From Anaerolineae bacterium (lineage in GTDB: Bacteria; Chloroflexota; Anaerolineae; Aggregatilineales; Phototrophicaceae): DNA of 64,000 nucleotides. The translations under genes and the position numbers were made by a program. The notes beneath the pieces are model-generated. The model was not told the origin of the DNA and made no database searches. It saw only the letters and a program-made list of their open reading frames with translations. The stretch spans positions 1 to 64,000 of the forward strand of contig JAJEGA010000125.1 of NCBI GenBank assembly GCA_022820125.1, read 5' to 3'. Shown in pieces: positions 8,553 to 17,887 of the stretch (its first letter is position 1; each line of letters begins with the position of its first letter).

Positions 8553-9686
8553 TTACCCCAACAGCGCCTCCACCTCGCCCCGGACGCGCGCATCGTCTTC
8601 GCGCCGGTGCAAGTCGCTCAGCAGCTTGCTGGCGTCCAGCTCCATCGTCCGCCAGAGCGCCCAAGCCGCATGCCCGCGCACCAGCGCGCTCTTGTCATAG
8701 AGCAGTTGAATCAAGTGGGGGATGGCGCGCTCGTTCCGCCAGTTGCCGGCGGCGATGCAGGCGTTGCGCACCATCTGCTCCCGCTTGATCCGCTCGATGG
8801 GACTGCGCCGGAACAGCGCCCGATAGCCGTCCTCAGTGGACATCAGGATGTCGGTCAGGGGCGGCGCCACGCGCTCGATATCGAAGGGCAGGAAGGCGAC
8901 CTCATCGGTCTCCTCGGCGAAGCGCTGAAAGGGGCAGGCATCCATGCAGATATCGCAGCCGAAGATCCAATTGCCGAAGCCGCTGCGCAGCTCGCGCTCG
9001 ATCCAGCCCTTATTCTCGATGGTGTGGTAGCTGATGCAGCGCCGCGCGTCCAGTACATAAGGCTTGGGGAAAGCATCCGTCGGGCAAGCGGCCAGGCAGC
9101 GCGCGCAAGTGCCGCACATGGTTTCGCGATGCGGCTCGTCGTAATCTTCGAATTCCAGCGAGGTGATGATCTCGCCGAGGAAGAAGCTCCCCCCGCGCCG
9201 GGGATGAATGAGCATGGAGTTCTTGCCGATGAAGCCCATGCCCGCCTGCTGCGCGTGGCTGCGCTCTAGCAGGGCGCCGGTATCGACATAAAACTTCTGC
9301 CCTATCGCCCGCCCGCTCGCCCCCGCCAGCCACTCGGCGAATTGCTCCAGGCGCAGCGCCAGCACCTTGTGGTAATCCAGCCCCCAGGCGTAAGCGGCGA
9401 TGCGCCCGCGCGCCGGGTCGTTCAGCGTGTCTTCATCGGCGAAGCGCGCGAAATAATCCAAGCCCACGAGGATGAGCGACTTTGCGCCCGGCATGATCTC
9501 GCGCAGATCCTGACGCCGGCGCAAGCGGTCTGCCCGCGCCAGATAGCCCATGGCGCCGTGCATGCCGCGTTCGATCCAGCGCAGGTAGGCATGCAGGGTG
9601 GGCGAGGGCGCAGCCGACGTGAGGCCGCAGAGGTTAAAGCCCAGGTCGCGGGCTTTTGCTTTGATCGCGGCTGCCGTCAGCGACAT
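8553..9686 (-). CDS. queG: Epoxyqueuosine reductase
   Basis: The 377-residue protein matches QueG, the cobalamin and iron-sulphur enzyme that reduces epoxyqueuosine to queuosine in the anticodon of tRNAs for Asp, Asn, His and Tyr. The N-terminal domain (LGFNLCGLTSAAPSP) is followed by a ferredoxin-type cluster site Cys191-x2-Cys194-x2-Cys197-x3-Cys201-Pro (CGTCARCLAACP). A second site GCDICMDACP comes after YVLDARRCISYHTIENKG. The C-terminal part has HEAT-like repeats (LVRGHAAWALWR), as in full-length QueG. The tgt gene for the earlier base exchange is at 51877-52995. The upstream HMA gene (9754-9963) reads in the same direction. Confidence 0.93.
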   Translation of the reverse strand: MSLTAAAIKAKARDLGFNLCGLTSAAPSPTLHAYLRWIERGMHGAMGYLARADRLRRRQDLREIMPGAKSLILVGLDYFARFADEDTLNDPARGRIAAYAWGLDYHKVLALRLEQFAEWLAGASGRAIGQKFYVDTGALLERSHAQQAGMGFIGKNSMLIHPRRGGSFFLGEIITSLEFEDYDEPHRETMCGTCARCLAACPTDAFPKPYVLDARRCISYHTIENKGWIERELRSGFGNWIFGCDICMDACPFQRFAEETDEVAFLPFDIERVAPPLTDILMSTEDGYRALFRRSPIERIKREQMVRNACIAAGNWRNERAIPHLIQLLYDKSALVRGHAAWALWRTMELDASKLLSDLHRREDDARVRGEVEALLG

Positions 9687-9753
9687 GGTCTACAGGCTCG
9701 CCCGCGCGTGGCCGGCCCTTTGAAACAAGGCGCTTGCGCGATGAGACGATTTT

Positions 9754-9963
9754 CTAGCGCGCCGCCGGCGGGTATTCGATTTCGGTGAGGGCGGCGACGA
9801 TGGCGTCCCAGGTGGCGGGCGCTTCGAAGTCAACTTCGATCGTCTGCTTGCGGGCATCGCCGTTGACGCTGGCGACGCCGTCCAACTCGCGCAGCTCGTT
9901 CTTTATCGCCTGCACACAGCCCATGCAGTGGATGTTGGGCACTTCAAATGTCTTGTTGGTCAT
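9754..9963 (-). CDS. Heavy-metal-associated domain copper chaperone (CopZ-like)
   Basis: This 69-residue protein is a single HMA domain with the metal-binding loop NIHCMGC (Cys13, Cys16). That matches free-standing copper chaperones that deliver Cu(I) to CopA-type pumps. It has an excellent AGGAGG ribosome site 8 bases before the ATG. It is not next to copA but 5 kb away, in front of queG. No CsoR-type operator is visible upstream. The bases before it hold a block of repeats. Confidence 0.85.
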   Translation of the reverse strand: MTNKTFEVPNIHCMGCVQAIKNELRELDGVASVNGDARKQTIEVDFEAPATWDAIVAALTEIEYPPAAR

Positions 9964-10007
9964 GGCATTGCCTCCTGCCTAACAATTCTATGCATTTTGC
10001 GTTTGTT

Positions 10008-10122
10008 GGGCGACCCAAGGGTCGCCCCTACAGATTTCGCCACGGCCGTAGAATGTGCGCCTCGCTGAGACGCCCGCTGCAATGGCGGAATAATTTGGGC
10101 GTTTCGGCGAAACGCCCCTACA
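10008..10122. repeat. Composite of double-hairpin repeats
   Basis: A right half-element of the GCGA class lies at 10008-10032 (ends CGCCCCTACA). Next to it, 10047-10122 is an element of the GCGT class. Its left arm is decayed (CGTAGAATGTGCGCCTCGC...) and its right arm is perfect (GGGCGTTTCGGCGAAACGCC, then CCTACA). The block fills the gap between the HMA chaperone gene and the end of gcdH. It shows that both sub-classes insert or persist in the same spot. Confidence 0.75.
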
Positions 10123-10132
10123 GATTCCGGCG

Positions 10133-11326
10133 TCACATGAACGCTTGTATGCCTGTCTGCGCCCGGCCCAATATCAGCGCGTGGATGTCGCTGGTGCCTT
10201 CGTAGGTATTGACCGCCTCCAGGTTCATTACATGGCGGATGACGTGGAATTCGTCAGCGATGCCGTTGCCGCCGTGCATGTCGCGCGAGCTGCGGGCGAT
10301 ATCCAGCGCGGCGCCGCAAGAGTTGCGCTTGACCAGCGAGATCATCTCCGGCGTCGCTTGCCCGCGGTCAAAGAGCCGCCCGACGCGCAAGGCGCCCTGC
10401 AAGGCAAATGCGATCTCGCTCATCATATTCGACAGCTTGAATTGGATCAACTGGTTGGCGGCCAGCGGTCGCCCAAACTGATGCCGGTCCAGCGTATATT
10501 GGCGGGCGGCATGCCAGCAGAATTCAGCGGCGCCCAGCGCGCCCCAGGCGATGCCGTAACGAGCGCGATTCAAGCAACCGAAGGGACCGCTTAAGCCCCG
10601 GGCTTTCGGCAGCAGGTTCTCATCAGGCGCGAAGACTTCGTCCATGACGATCTCGCCGGTGCTGCTGGCGCGCAGGCTGAACTTGCCTTCAATTGATGGC
10701 GTGGTCAAGCCGTCCATGCCGCGTTCAAGGATGAAGCCGCGGATGGCGCCGTCTTTGCCGTCCGCCTCGCCGTATGCTTTCGCCCAAACGATGAAGACAT
10801 CGGCGATTGGCGAGTTGGTGATCCACATTTTGCTCCCGTGCAAGATCCAGCCGCCATCGGTCTTGGTCGCGCGCGATTCCATCCCCCCGGGGTCGCTGCC
10901 ATGATTGGGTTCGGTCAAGCCGAAGCAGCCGACCCAATCGCCCCCCGCCAGCTTCGGCAAGTAACGCAGGCGCTGATCTTCGCTGCCGTAGGCGTAGATG
11001 GGGTACATGGTCAGCGCGCTCTGCACGCTCATGGCGCTGCGGTAGCCGCTATCGACCCGTTCGACCTCGCGGGCGATCAAGCCGTAGCTGACGTAGTTCA
11101 AGCCGGCGCCGCCGTAGGCTTCGGGCAGCGTCGCGCCTAACATGCCCAGCTCCGCCATCTCATAGTAGATCTCGCGATCGAAAGACTCGTGACGGTTCGC
11201 CTCCAGGATCCGCGGCATCAGCTTGCCCTGGCAATAATCGCGGGCGGCATCGCGCACCATGCGCTCTTCGTCGTCTAGCTGGTCTTCGAGCAAAAAGGGA
11301 TCATCCCACCGAAATTGGCTCGCCAT
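10133..11326 (-). CDS. gcdH: Glutaryl-CoA dehydrogenase (acyl-CoA dehydrogenase family)
   Basis: The 397-residue flavoprotein has the three acyl-CoA dehydrogenase domains. Segments typical of glutaryl-CoA dehydrogenase are [57 protein letters not shown] and the catalytic base Glu376 in [16 protein letters not shown]. It should oxidise and decarboxylate glutaryl-CoA to crotonyl-CoA in lysine and tryptophan or aromatic catabolism, passing electrons to ETF. No other gene of that pathway is in the window. It starts at 11326, divergent from uvrA. Confidence 0.88.
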   Translation of the reverse strand: MASQFRWDDPFLLEDQLDDEERMVRDAARDYCQGKLMPRILEANRHESFDREIYYEMAELGMLGATLPEAYGGAGLNYVSYGLIAREVERVDSGYRSAMSVQSALTMYPIYAYGSEDQRLRYLPKLAGGDWVGCFGLTEPNHGSDPGGMESRATKTDGGWILHGSKMWITNSPIADVFIVWAKAYGEADGKDGAIRGFILERGMDGLTTPSIEGKFSLRASSTGEIVMDEVFAPDENLLPKARGLSGPFGCLNRARYGIAWGALGAAEFCWHAARQYTLDRHQFGRPLAANQLIQFKLSNMMSEIAFALQGALRVGRLFDRGQATPEMISLVKRNSCGAALDIARSSRDMHGGNGIADEFHVIRHVMNLEAVNTYEGTSDIHALILGRAQTGIQAFM

Positions 11327-11459
11327 TGAGGCTCCGTCAAATAATTGGCTTTCCTATGGTCTAATCATACCGATTTCCGGCGTCAAATTGAACGTGGAAT
11401 CAGCGCGCGCGGAAGGGCGCCGCCTTGATTTCTCCGTTTTCGCTGTGGCGACGCAAGGT

Positions 11460-11465
11460 TATAAT
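11460..11465 (+). promoter_or_regulatory. -10 box upstream of uvrA
   Basis: A consensus TATAAT at 11460-11465 lies about 98 bases before the uvrA start. The base pairs 17 upstream (TTTTCG) are a poor -35 match. The leader that would follow contains two small hairpins, at 11508-11521 and 11524-11536. No LexA-type site that I recognise is present. Confidence 0.45.
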
Positions 11466-11562
11466 AGGGACTCGGATTCGACTCATTAGACATGATGATT
11501 TCTGACCGGGCGAAGGCGCCCTTGGGAAGTTTTCCCTTGTTTGGTTGGCATTGGAAGCTGGC

Positions 11563-14463
11563 ATGCGGCAAGACAAAATCATCGTGCGCGGCGCGCGCGA
11601 ACATAATCTGAAGAATATCGATGTCGAGATCCCGCGGAATCGGCTCGTCGTCATCACTGGTTTGTCCGGCTCGGGCAAATCCTCGCTGGCTTTTGATACG
11701 ATCTTCGCCGAGGGGCAACGGCGTTATGTCGAGAGCTTGAGCAGCTACGCGCGCCAGTTTCTCGGCTTGATGGAAAAGCCGGATGTCGATCAGATCGAGG
11801 GACTGAGCCCGGCGGTATCCATCGATCAGAAGAGCGTCAGCCACAATCCGCGCTCGACCGTTGGCACTGTCACCGAGATTTACGATTATTTGCGCCTGCT
11901 TTATGCGCGCGTGGGCATCCCGCATTGCCCGATATGCGGCGCGGAAGTATCGGCGCAGAGCGCGCAGCAGATTGTCGATCAGATACAGAATATGCCCGCC
12001 GGCAGCCGCATTCAGGTGCTGGCGCCGGTGATACATCGGCAGAAGGGCAATCACGTCAAGGCGCTGGAAGACATCGGCAAGCAGGGTTTCGCGCGCGTTC
12101 GCGTCGATGGCGTCGTGCGCGATTTGGATGAAGAGATTGCGCTCGACCGATATGTCATCCACGACATCGAAATCGTTGTTGACCGTTTGGTGATACGCCA
12201 TTATGAAGCTGATCAGGCGGAGGACGCGACCGCCTTTGAAACCCGGCTGACCGACGCGGTGGAAACAGCGCTGGAACTGGGCGATGGCCGGATGATCGTG
12301 CAAGACGTAACCGATCGCGACCGGTCGGTGGATCATCTTTTCAGCGAGGATTTGGCTTGCCCCGAGGGGCATGGCAGCGTGCCCGAGCCGGAACCGCGCC
12401 TCTTCAGCTTCAATACGCCAAGCGGCGCTTGCCCGACTTGCCAAGGTTTGGGCTTCAGTCTGGAGATTGATCCGGACATGGTTGTGCCCGATAAGAGCAA
12501 GTCCATCGCTGATGGGGCGATCAGCGCTAACGGACACAGCGTGGAAGACAAACGCGGCTGGAATTGGAATGTCTACTGCAGCCTGGCGCGCGCTTATGAT
12601 TTTCGTCTTGATGCGCCCTGGCGGAAATTGAAAAAGAAGCATCAAGAACTGATGCTTTACGGCTCCGGCGACCGTCGCTTTGATGTGACCTACTACCACT
12701 CGAGCGGGGCGGAGCGCAGTTGGTCGACGCGCTTTGAGGGCGTCATACCCAACCTGGAGCGCCGTTATCAGCAAACTGAATCGGATTGGATCCGCAGCAA
12801 AATCCAGGAATATATGCGCGAGATTCCCTGCCGTTCCTGCGGCGGGCGGCGGCTGCGGCCCGAAGCGCTTTCGGTGACCATCGGTGGCGCCACCATTCAT
12901 GACATCACACACCTGCCAATTGATGAACTGCGAGATTGGGTGGAGTCGCTTCGTTGCGAGGACGCGATTCTAACGAGCCGCGAACAGCAGATCGCCCATC
13001 AGATCCTGCGCGAGTTGGATTCCCGGGTCGGTTTCCTCAGCAATGTCGGGCTGAATTATCTGTCGCTCTCGCGCAGCGCGGCAACGCTTAGCGGGGGAGA
13101 ATCACAACGGATTCGGCTGGCGACGCAGGTCGGCAGTCAACTCACGGGCGTGCTTTATGTCTTGGACGAGCCATCGATCGGTTTGCATCAGCGGGACAAT
13201 AAGCGGCTGATTCGCACGCTGACCGGCTTGCGCGATATCGGCAACACGGTGCTGGTTGTTGAGCACGATGAAGATACAATGCGCTCGTCGGACTGGTTGA
13301 TCGACCTGGGTCCCGGCGCGGGCGAACACGGGGGCGAGGTCGTGGCGGCTGGCACGCCCGATCAAGTGACGCTTGTTGAAGAGAGCTATACGGGCGCCTT
13401 CCTTTCCGGGCGCTTCCAGATTCCGCTGCCGGCGGGTCGTCGACCCGGATCGGGCGAATATTTGTCGCTGCGAGGGGCGCGCGCTAATAACCTGAAGAGC
13501 GTCGATATCGACTTTCCCTTATGCAAGCTGATTTGCGTGACCGGCGTAAGCGGCAGCGGCAAGTCTTCGCTGGTGGTGGAAACGCTGTATCGAAAGCTGG
13601 CGCAGTTGATTAATCGCAGCCGTGAACGAGCTGGCGAGCTTGATGACATCATCGGCGCGGACAAGATCGACAAGATCATCAATATCGACCAGAGCCCAAT
13701 CGGGCGGACGCCGCGCAGCAATCCAGGCACCTATACCAAGATGTTCGACGACATCCGCAGCCTCTTCGCCGAATTGCCGGAGAGCAAGATACGGGGCTAT
13801 AAGGCGGGGCGCTTCAGCTTCAATGTCAAGGGCGGGCGCTGCGAGAATTGCGAGGGGCAGGGGCTGATCAAGATTGAGATGCAGTTCCTGCCCGATGTTT
13901 ACGTGCAGTGCGAAGTCTGCCGCGGCACGCGCTACAACCGCGAGACGCTGCAAGTGCATTACAAGGGCAAGTCAATCTCCGATGTGCTCAATATGACCGT
14001 CAGCGAAGGCTTGGCTTTCTTCGAGAATCTGCCGCGGATACGCCGCAAGCTGGATACGCTGGCCGCGGTGGGCTTGGGCTATATTCGCATTGGGCAGCCG
14101 GCGACGACCTTGAGCGGCGGCGAAGCGCAGCGCATCAAGCTGAGCCGTGAACTATCCAAACGCGCCACTGGGCAGACGCTTTATATCCTTGATGAGCCGT
14201 CCACGGGCTTGCACGCGGTTGACGTCGAGAAGCTGATCAACGTCTTGCAGCAATTGGCGGACGCGGGCAACACCATCATCGTCATCGAGCACAATCTGGA
14301 TATTATCAAAGTCGCCGATCATATTATCGATCTGGGGCCGGAAGGCGGCGGCGGCGGCGGGGAAGTGATCGCCCAGGGTAGCCCGGAAGAAGTCGCGGCG
14401 ACGGTGGGAAGCTATACTGGCGAATACTTGCAGCCCTACCTTAGCCTGCCGCAGCCGGTCTGA
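11563..14463 (+). CDS. uvrA: Excinuclease ABC subunit A
   Basis: The 966-residue protein is a complete UvrA, the damage-recognition ATPase of nucleotide excision repair. The first ATPase has the Walker A loop [12 protein letters not shown], a CPICG zinc site and an [12 protein letters not shown] signature. The second has [15 protein letters not shown], a CENCEGQG ... CEVC zinc module and [12 protein letters not shown]. The conserved [11 protein letters not shown] and [11 protein letters not shown] Walker B regions are intact. I prefer the ATG at 11563 (GGAAG five bases upstream) to an in-frame TTG at 11545. A glycosyltransferase gene follows after 23 bases. Confidence 0.97.
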   Translation: MRQDKIIVRGAREHNLKNIDVEIPRNRLVVITGLSGSGKSSLAFDTIFAEGQRRYVESLSSYARQFLGLMEKPDVDQIEGLSPAVSIDQKSVSHNPRSTVGTVTEIYDYLRLLYARVGIPHCPICGAEVSAQSAQQIVDQIQNMPAGSRIQVLAPVIHRQKGNHVKALEDIGKQGFARVRVDGVVRDLDEEIALDRYVIHDIEIVVDRLVIRHYEADQAEDATAFETRLTDAVETALELGDGRMIVQDVTDRDRSVDHLFSEDLACPEGHGSVPEPEPRLFSFNTPSGACPTCQGLGFSLEIDPDMVVPDKSKSIADGAISANGHSVEDKRGWNWNVYCSLARAYDFRLDAPWRKLKKKHQELMLYGSGDRRFDVTYYHSSGAERSWSTRFEGVIPNLERRYQQTESDWIRSKIQEYMREIPCRSCGGRRLRPEALSVTIGGATIHDITHLPIDELRDWVESLRCEDAILTSREQQIAHQILRELDSRVGFLSNVGLNYLSLSRSAATLSGGESQRIRLATQVGSQLTGVLYVLDEPSIGLHQRDNKRLIRTLTGLRDIGNTVLVVEHDEDTMRSSDWLIDLGPGAGEHGGEVVAAGTPDQVTLVEESYTGAFLSGRFQIPLPAGRRPGSGEYLSLRGARANNLKSVDIDFPLCKLICVTGVSGSGKSSLVVETLYRKLAQLINRSRERAGELDDIIGADKIDKIINIDQSPIGRTPRSNPGTYTKMFDDIRSLFAELPESKIRGYKAGRFSFNVKGGRCENCEGQGLIKIEMQFLPDVYVQCEVCRGTRYNRETLQVHYKGKSISDVLNMTVSEGLAFFENLPRIRRKLDTLAAVGLGYIRIGQPATTLSGGEAQRIKLSRELSKRATGQTLYILDEPSTGLHAVDVEKLINVLQQLADAGNTIIVIEHNLDIIKVADHIIDLGPEGGGGGGEVIAQGSPEEVAATVGSYTGEYLQPYLSLPQPV

Positions 14464-14486
14464 TTCCGCAGGGCGGGAGACTATCC

Positions 14487-15725
14487 GTGGCTTCCTTTTG
14501 GTTCATTTCCGCGCCGCTCTACAGCCACACCGATTGGGGTGGCTTCCTCAAGACGGCGCAGGCGCTGCAGAATAATGGCCACGACATCCTCTGGCTCAGC
14601 GAAGCCTCCTTGGAGCGGGCGCTGACCCAGAGCGGGCTGCCCTTCCGCGCCATTCGACAGACGGGCTGGCTCTGGCCCCCGCCGCCACCGCCTGATTTGA
14701 GTCAAATCCCGCCGCAAGCTGCCGTCAAGCTGCGCTACAAGCGGGCGCTGGACACCTGGCTGAGCGAGGCATTGGTGGCTGACGCGGTCGAGGCCTTGCT
14801 GGATTTGGAGGACGAAATCGGCGCGCCGGACGCGATTGTGTCCGATCCTTTTCTCAGCGCGTCAGCGATTGCGGCGGACATTCTGGATATACCGCTGATC
14901 ATCTGCGGCTGGCCCGCGCAGGCGACGCTCGACGAGCAGAGCCTGTTCCCGGTGCAGCGCGATTTGAGCAGCGACAGCCAGCAGCGGATTCAGCGATTAT
15001 GCGATCGCTTCGGCATCGAAGGCAGGAACTTCTCAAAAGGCACGGCGCCCTCAATCATCAGTGAATCGCTGCATGTGACCTATTTCACCCCGGATTGGTA
15101 TCAGTCCGAGTTGTCGACAATGCTGCCGCAGACGCAATTTGTCGGCGGTCGCGCCGAGGCGCCGGCCGATTCGCCGCCGCAATGGCTCTTGGATATCCCG
15201 CCGGAGAAGCCGCTTGGCTTGGTCACTTTGGGCACGAGCTTCACCGGCGATCTGGGCTTTTACAGCTGGGCGGCGCAGGCGGTCGCAAGCGCTGGCATGA
15301 TTCCAATTGTGACGATCGGCTGGAATCCGATCACGGCGGAGCAGAAAGCCGAACTGAAACGGGCGCTGCCGGCGGGCACAAGGCTGCTCAATTGGGCGCC
15401 TTATGATCATGTGCTGCCGCGCTGCCGGATCACGATTCATCACGGCGGCATGGGCACGACGCACTGCGCAGTCATACATGGCCTGCCGCAGATTGTGGCG
15501 CCGCACGCGGCTGATCAGCGGCTGCAAGGGCGGCGCGTCGCCGAAGCGAAAGTGGGTTTGCATTTGACGGCGCATGACGTGCGGCAGGGGCAGCTGCGCG
15601 AGGGTGTGCATGCGATTATGAAGGCGGAGTGGGTGCGCGAGAATGCGCGGCGTCTGGCGGCGGAGATGGCGGCGCTGGGCGGGGTCGCGCGGGCGGGGGA
15701 GTTGGTGGCGGGGGTTTTGGGTTAG
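14487..15725 (+). CDS. GT1-family glycosyltransferase (UGT/MGT-like)
   Basis: The 412-residue protein has the GT-B fold of GT1 enzymes, which move a sugar from a nucleotide donor to a small-molecule or lipid acceptor. The N-terminal half carries IVSDPFLSASAIAADILDIP. The C-terminal half has LVTLGTSFTGDLGFY, LLNWAPYDHVLPRC and the donor-binding loop ITIHHGGMGTTHCAVIHGLP with PHAADQRLQGRRVAE. The GTG start at 14487 follows GGGAGA. The acceptor is unknown. Its stop overlaps the end of the convergent rloB gene by four bases. Confidence 0.82.
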   Translation: MASFWFISAPLYSHTDWGGFLKTAQALQNNGHDILWLSEASLERALTQSGLPFRAIRQTGWLWPPPPPPDLSQIPPQAAVKLRYKRALDTWLSEALVADAVEALLDLEDEIGAPDAIVSDPFLSASAIAADILDIPLIICGWPAQATLDEQSLFPVQRDLSSDSQQRIQRLCDRFGIEGRNFSKGTAPSIISESLHVTYFTPDWYQSELSTMLPQTQFVGGRAEAPADSPPQWLLDIPPEKPLGLVTLGTSFTGDLGFYSWAAQAVASAGMIPIVTIGWNPITAEQKAELKRALPAGTRLLNWAPYDHVLPRCRITIHHGGMGTTHCAVIHGLPQIVAPHAADQRLQGRRVAEAKVGLHLTAHDVRQGQLREGVHAIMKAEWVRENARRLAAEMAALGGVARAGELVAGVLG

Positions 15726-16348
15726 GTGGATGAAAAACGGATTGACTTAATGAGTTTATACACACGGGTGCCAAGGCTTCGGAGCGGACGGTTAGCGCTT
15801 GTTCTGTCAAGCGTCTTGGCTTTGGCAATCGCATTGCTGGTTTCTGTTACATCAAAGTAGCGCTTGTTTGTAGCTTTTCCTTTCTTGTATGTTGGATCTT
15901 CGCTCTTGAGAACGTCAGTAACGGGTTTACATTTGCCACCTGATGTCCTGCCTGGAAGCCCGCGCAGTTCGTTCAGTTGCTTAAAATGCAACAATAGCCA
16001 AAGTTCGAAACACGGATAGCTTTCAGCCAAACTATACTTTTTCTGGCGTACTTGCTTTGCAGCGCTTTCAAGATCCCAGTGATCTTTATCAATTACAGCC
16101 CAATATTCATCTTCATCATTTGGGTCGTATTTCTTTGCGATTCTTTCTTTAGCTTTGTCAAGCGCCTTGATAACGCTATCTGGATCAGAATTGTCACCAC
16201 TCTGTTTTGCGAAGGAAACGTTGCTGAATCTGTCCTTGCCGATAAATCTCCTGATGTAATCCCTTTCAGTAGGACCTTCAGTAGCAACAACGATGCGCTT
16301 GTTGACTTCCCTCTGTCTTGAACCTCGTTTACCCTTGTTTCGAGCCAT
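15722..16348 (-). CDS. rloB: RloB/AbiLii-like protein (TOPRIM-like)
   Basis: The 208-residue protein matches the RloB family. An N-terminal VVATEGPTERDYIRRF has the conserved TEG-x-TE glutamates, and a TOPRIM-like acidic motif AVIDKDHWD follows. Further family features are SYPCFELWLLLHF and GGKCKP. RloB proteins occur beside AAA ATPases at restriction-modification and abortive-infection loci (rloA/rloB; AbiLi/AbiLii), where a nuclease-like activity is presumed. It starts six bases after the ATPase gene and is certainly cotranscribed with it. Codon use and lower G+C set the pair apart from their neighbours. The molecular target is not known. Confidence 0.8.
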   Translation of the reverse strand: MARNKGKRGSRQREVNKRIVVATEGPTERDYIRRFIGKDRFSNVSFAKQSGDNSDPDSVIKALDKAKERIAKKYDPNDEDEYWAVIDKDHWDLESAAKQVRQKKYSLAESYPCFELWLLLHFKQLNELRGLPGRTSGGKCKPVTDVLKSEDPTYKKGKATNKRYFDVTETSNAIAKAKTLDRTSANRPLRSLGTRVYKLIKSIRFSST

Positions 16349-16353
16349 GTGTA

Positions 16354-17730
16354 TTATTCAGTCCCAACTTCGTGAAGGATAGATAGTATTGGTATCGCTC
16401 CGAATCGACCGCCCAAGTATCCCTTTTCGATATTCATGTTGTCTGGGAGCTTGAACTCTTCAAGTGAGAACAAAGTCGATGAGTTTTTTCGGTCCTTTTC
16501 GATGAACCAAATCTCGTCGCGTCTCAACAAGTCAAAGTCGAGGAGACCGGTATCATGAGTCGTTACAATCAATTGGCTACGACCCTTGATGCTGCTGGTG
16601 AGGAACTGATCCAAGACGTTGTAAGTTAAGTGCGTATGCAAACTTCTATCAAGTTCGTCTATCACGAAAACATGATCCGATTGACCACTGTGCAACCGAA
16701 ATAGCGCCGGCAAGAGCGCAAGCAATCGCCGAGTGCCGTCCGATTCCGCCCTCAGGTCAAAGGGAACGGGTCGATCGTCGTTAGGACGATGGTGCAGAGT
16801 AACAAGCTTGTAGGCGGCGAATTTGCTTTCCGCGTCCACTGTAAGGTATTGTTCGTTGCCGTATCGTCCAAATATAGCTCTCTGATCGGTATCTTTGGGG
16901 ATTTGTTCAACGACTTCTTTTATATTCTTCGCGAAGTCTTCGGGCAAGTCAGATTCCGCGTTGAAATCAATCTGTTGAAGAGTAAACCCATCTATCCCTA
17001 GGTCGAAAACGTCGATTAGCTCCGTTAGCCGGCGCTCCAAATCATCATCTTTCATCAATCCAAGTCCAATGCCTTGAGCGGGAATCGAATCTGGAAAGAC
17101 AGGAAAAAGGGTCTGATCAAACCAATCGTAAATGTGTGCAAGAAATGGAATTCTCTGCTCGCCAAGTTCCAGTTCAAGTCGTTTGTATTGGGTCAAGAAC
17201 AATACGCGCGGATCACAGGACTCGGGTAAGAAATCCATGGGATCGTCATCATTTGTAACGAGTACGGGAATCTTGCCAAACTCTATGTTCGTCTTTCCGT
17301 CGACAGTTGTCTTCCGCTCAAAGATCATGTGCTCGGTATCAGGAAGTATCTCGTAAAGAGATTCCTTGTTTACTCGCTGCGAATCTACGGAAAAGAAATA
17401 TTGGAAACATTGCCCCATACCGCATTGGATCTCAAACAGGAATTCTGAGGGCTTCGCAGCACTCTCGCTGTCAAGTAGAAACGGAGTTAGTTCGTGGTAT
17501 TCTGTCGGCAATGATCCAGTCCTTATGAAGTTTTGAGCGAAGCTCATCGCCTTTATCAAATTGGTCTTTCCCGACGCGTTCGGTCCAAATATCACGCCCG
17601 TCTTCAATATGCGCATGTCCCGAACCTTATGAACGTGATCCGGATGCTCGTCAGATTCCCCTGCGAGCATCGAAAACTCAACATCGTCTTTAAAAGACAG
17701 GAAGTTCTCTACACAAAATCGAATCAACAT
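16354..17730 (-). CDS. rloA: AAA/ABC-type ATPase of an AbiL/RloAB-like defence pair
   Basis: The 458-residue protein is a P-loop ATPase of the AAA_15/AAA_21 type. It starts MLIRFCVENFLSFKDD, with Walker A GPNASGKT at 49-56. Walker B is VFVIDELDRSLH and the switch histidine is in IVTTHDTGLLD. The signature-like region is ESDGTRRLLALLP. These ATPases pair with RloB-type effectors in abortive infection. The start is set at 17730 because a perfect GGAGGTGA lies five bases before that ATG. A longer frame reaching 17988 overlaps the divergent gene and has no such site. A dyad-symmetric element lies in its leader. Confidence 0.8.
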   Translation of the reverse strand: MLIRFCVENFLSFKDDVEFSMLAGESDEHPDHVHKVRDMRILKTGVIFGPNASGKTNLIKAMSFAQNFIRTGSLPTEYHELTPFLLDSESAAKPSEFLFEIQCGMGQCFQYFFSVDSQRVNKESLYEILPDTEHMIFERKTTVDGKTNIEFGKIPVLVTNDDDPMDFLPESCDPRVLFLTQYKRLELELGEQRIPFLAHIYDWFDQTLFPVFPDSIPAQGIGLGLMKDDDLERRLTELIDVFDLGIDGFTLQQIDFNAESDLPEDFAKNIKEVVEQIPKDTDQRAIFGRYGNEQYLTVDAESKFAAYKLVTLHHRPNDDRPVPFDLRAESDGTRRLLALLPALFRLHSGQSDHVFVIDELDRSLHTHLTYNVLDQFLTSSIKGRSQLIVTTHDTGLLDFDLLRRDEIWFIEKDRKNSSTLFSLEEFKLPDNMNIEKGYLGGRFGAIPILSILHEVGTE

Positions 17731-17765
17731 GATTGTCACCTCCGTTCTGAAAGTGTGAAGCATCA

Positions 17766-17811
17766 TGTTACAACTATTGTCCGCGAATATGTGCGGAATT
17801 TCAATGTAACA
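17766..17811. promoter_or_regulatory. Nested dyad upstream of rloA
   Basis: TGTTACA (17766-17772) and TGTAACA (17805-17811) form an outer inverted repeat. CCGC (17781-17784) and GCGG (17793-17796) form an inner one, and both pairs share the same centre of symmetry. The element lies 36 bases upstream of the rloA start and 77 bases before the divergent gene at 17888. It could be an operator for a dimeric regulator, or a leader hairpin. Confidence 0.4.
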
Positions 17812-17887
17812 CAAGATAGCAGTATTCCGAACGTTCACGCTACAATACCCCCCACTGACCACCCACCTTACAGAAAGCGCTCTCAAC

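Noticed and set aside
11383-12912. Long open frame on the minus strand across the uvrA start
   Set aside because: It is antisense to highly conserved uvrA sequence, has no ribosome site or domain, and reflects GC-rich codon bias.
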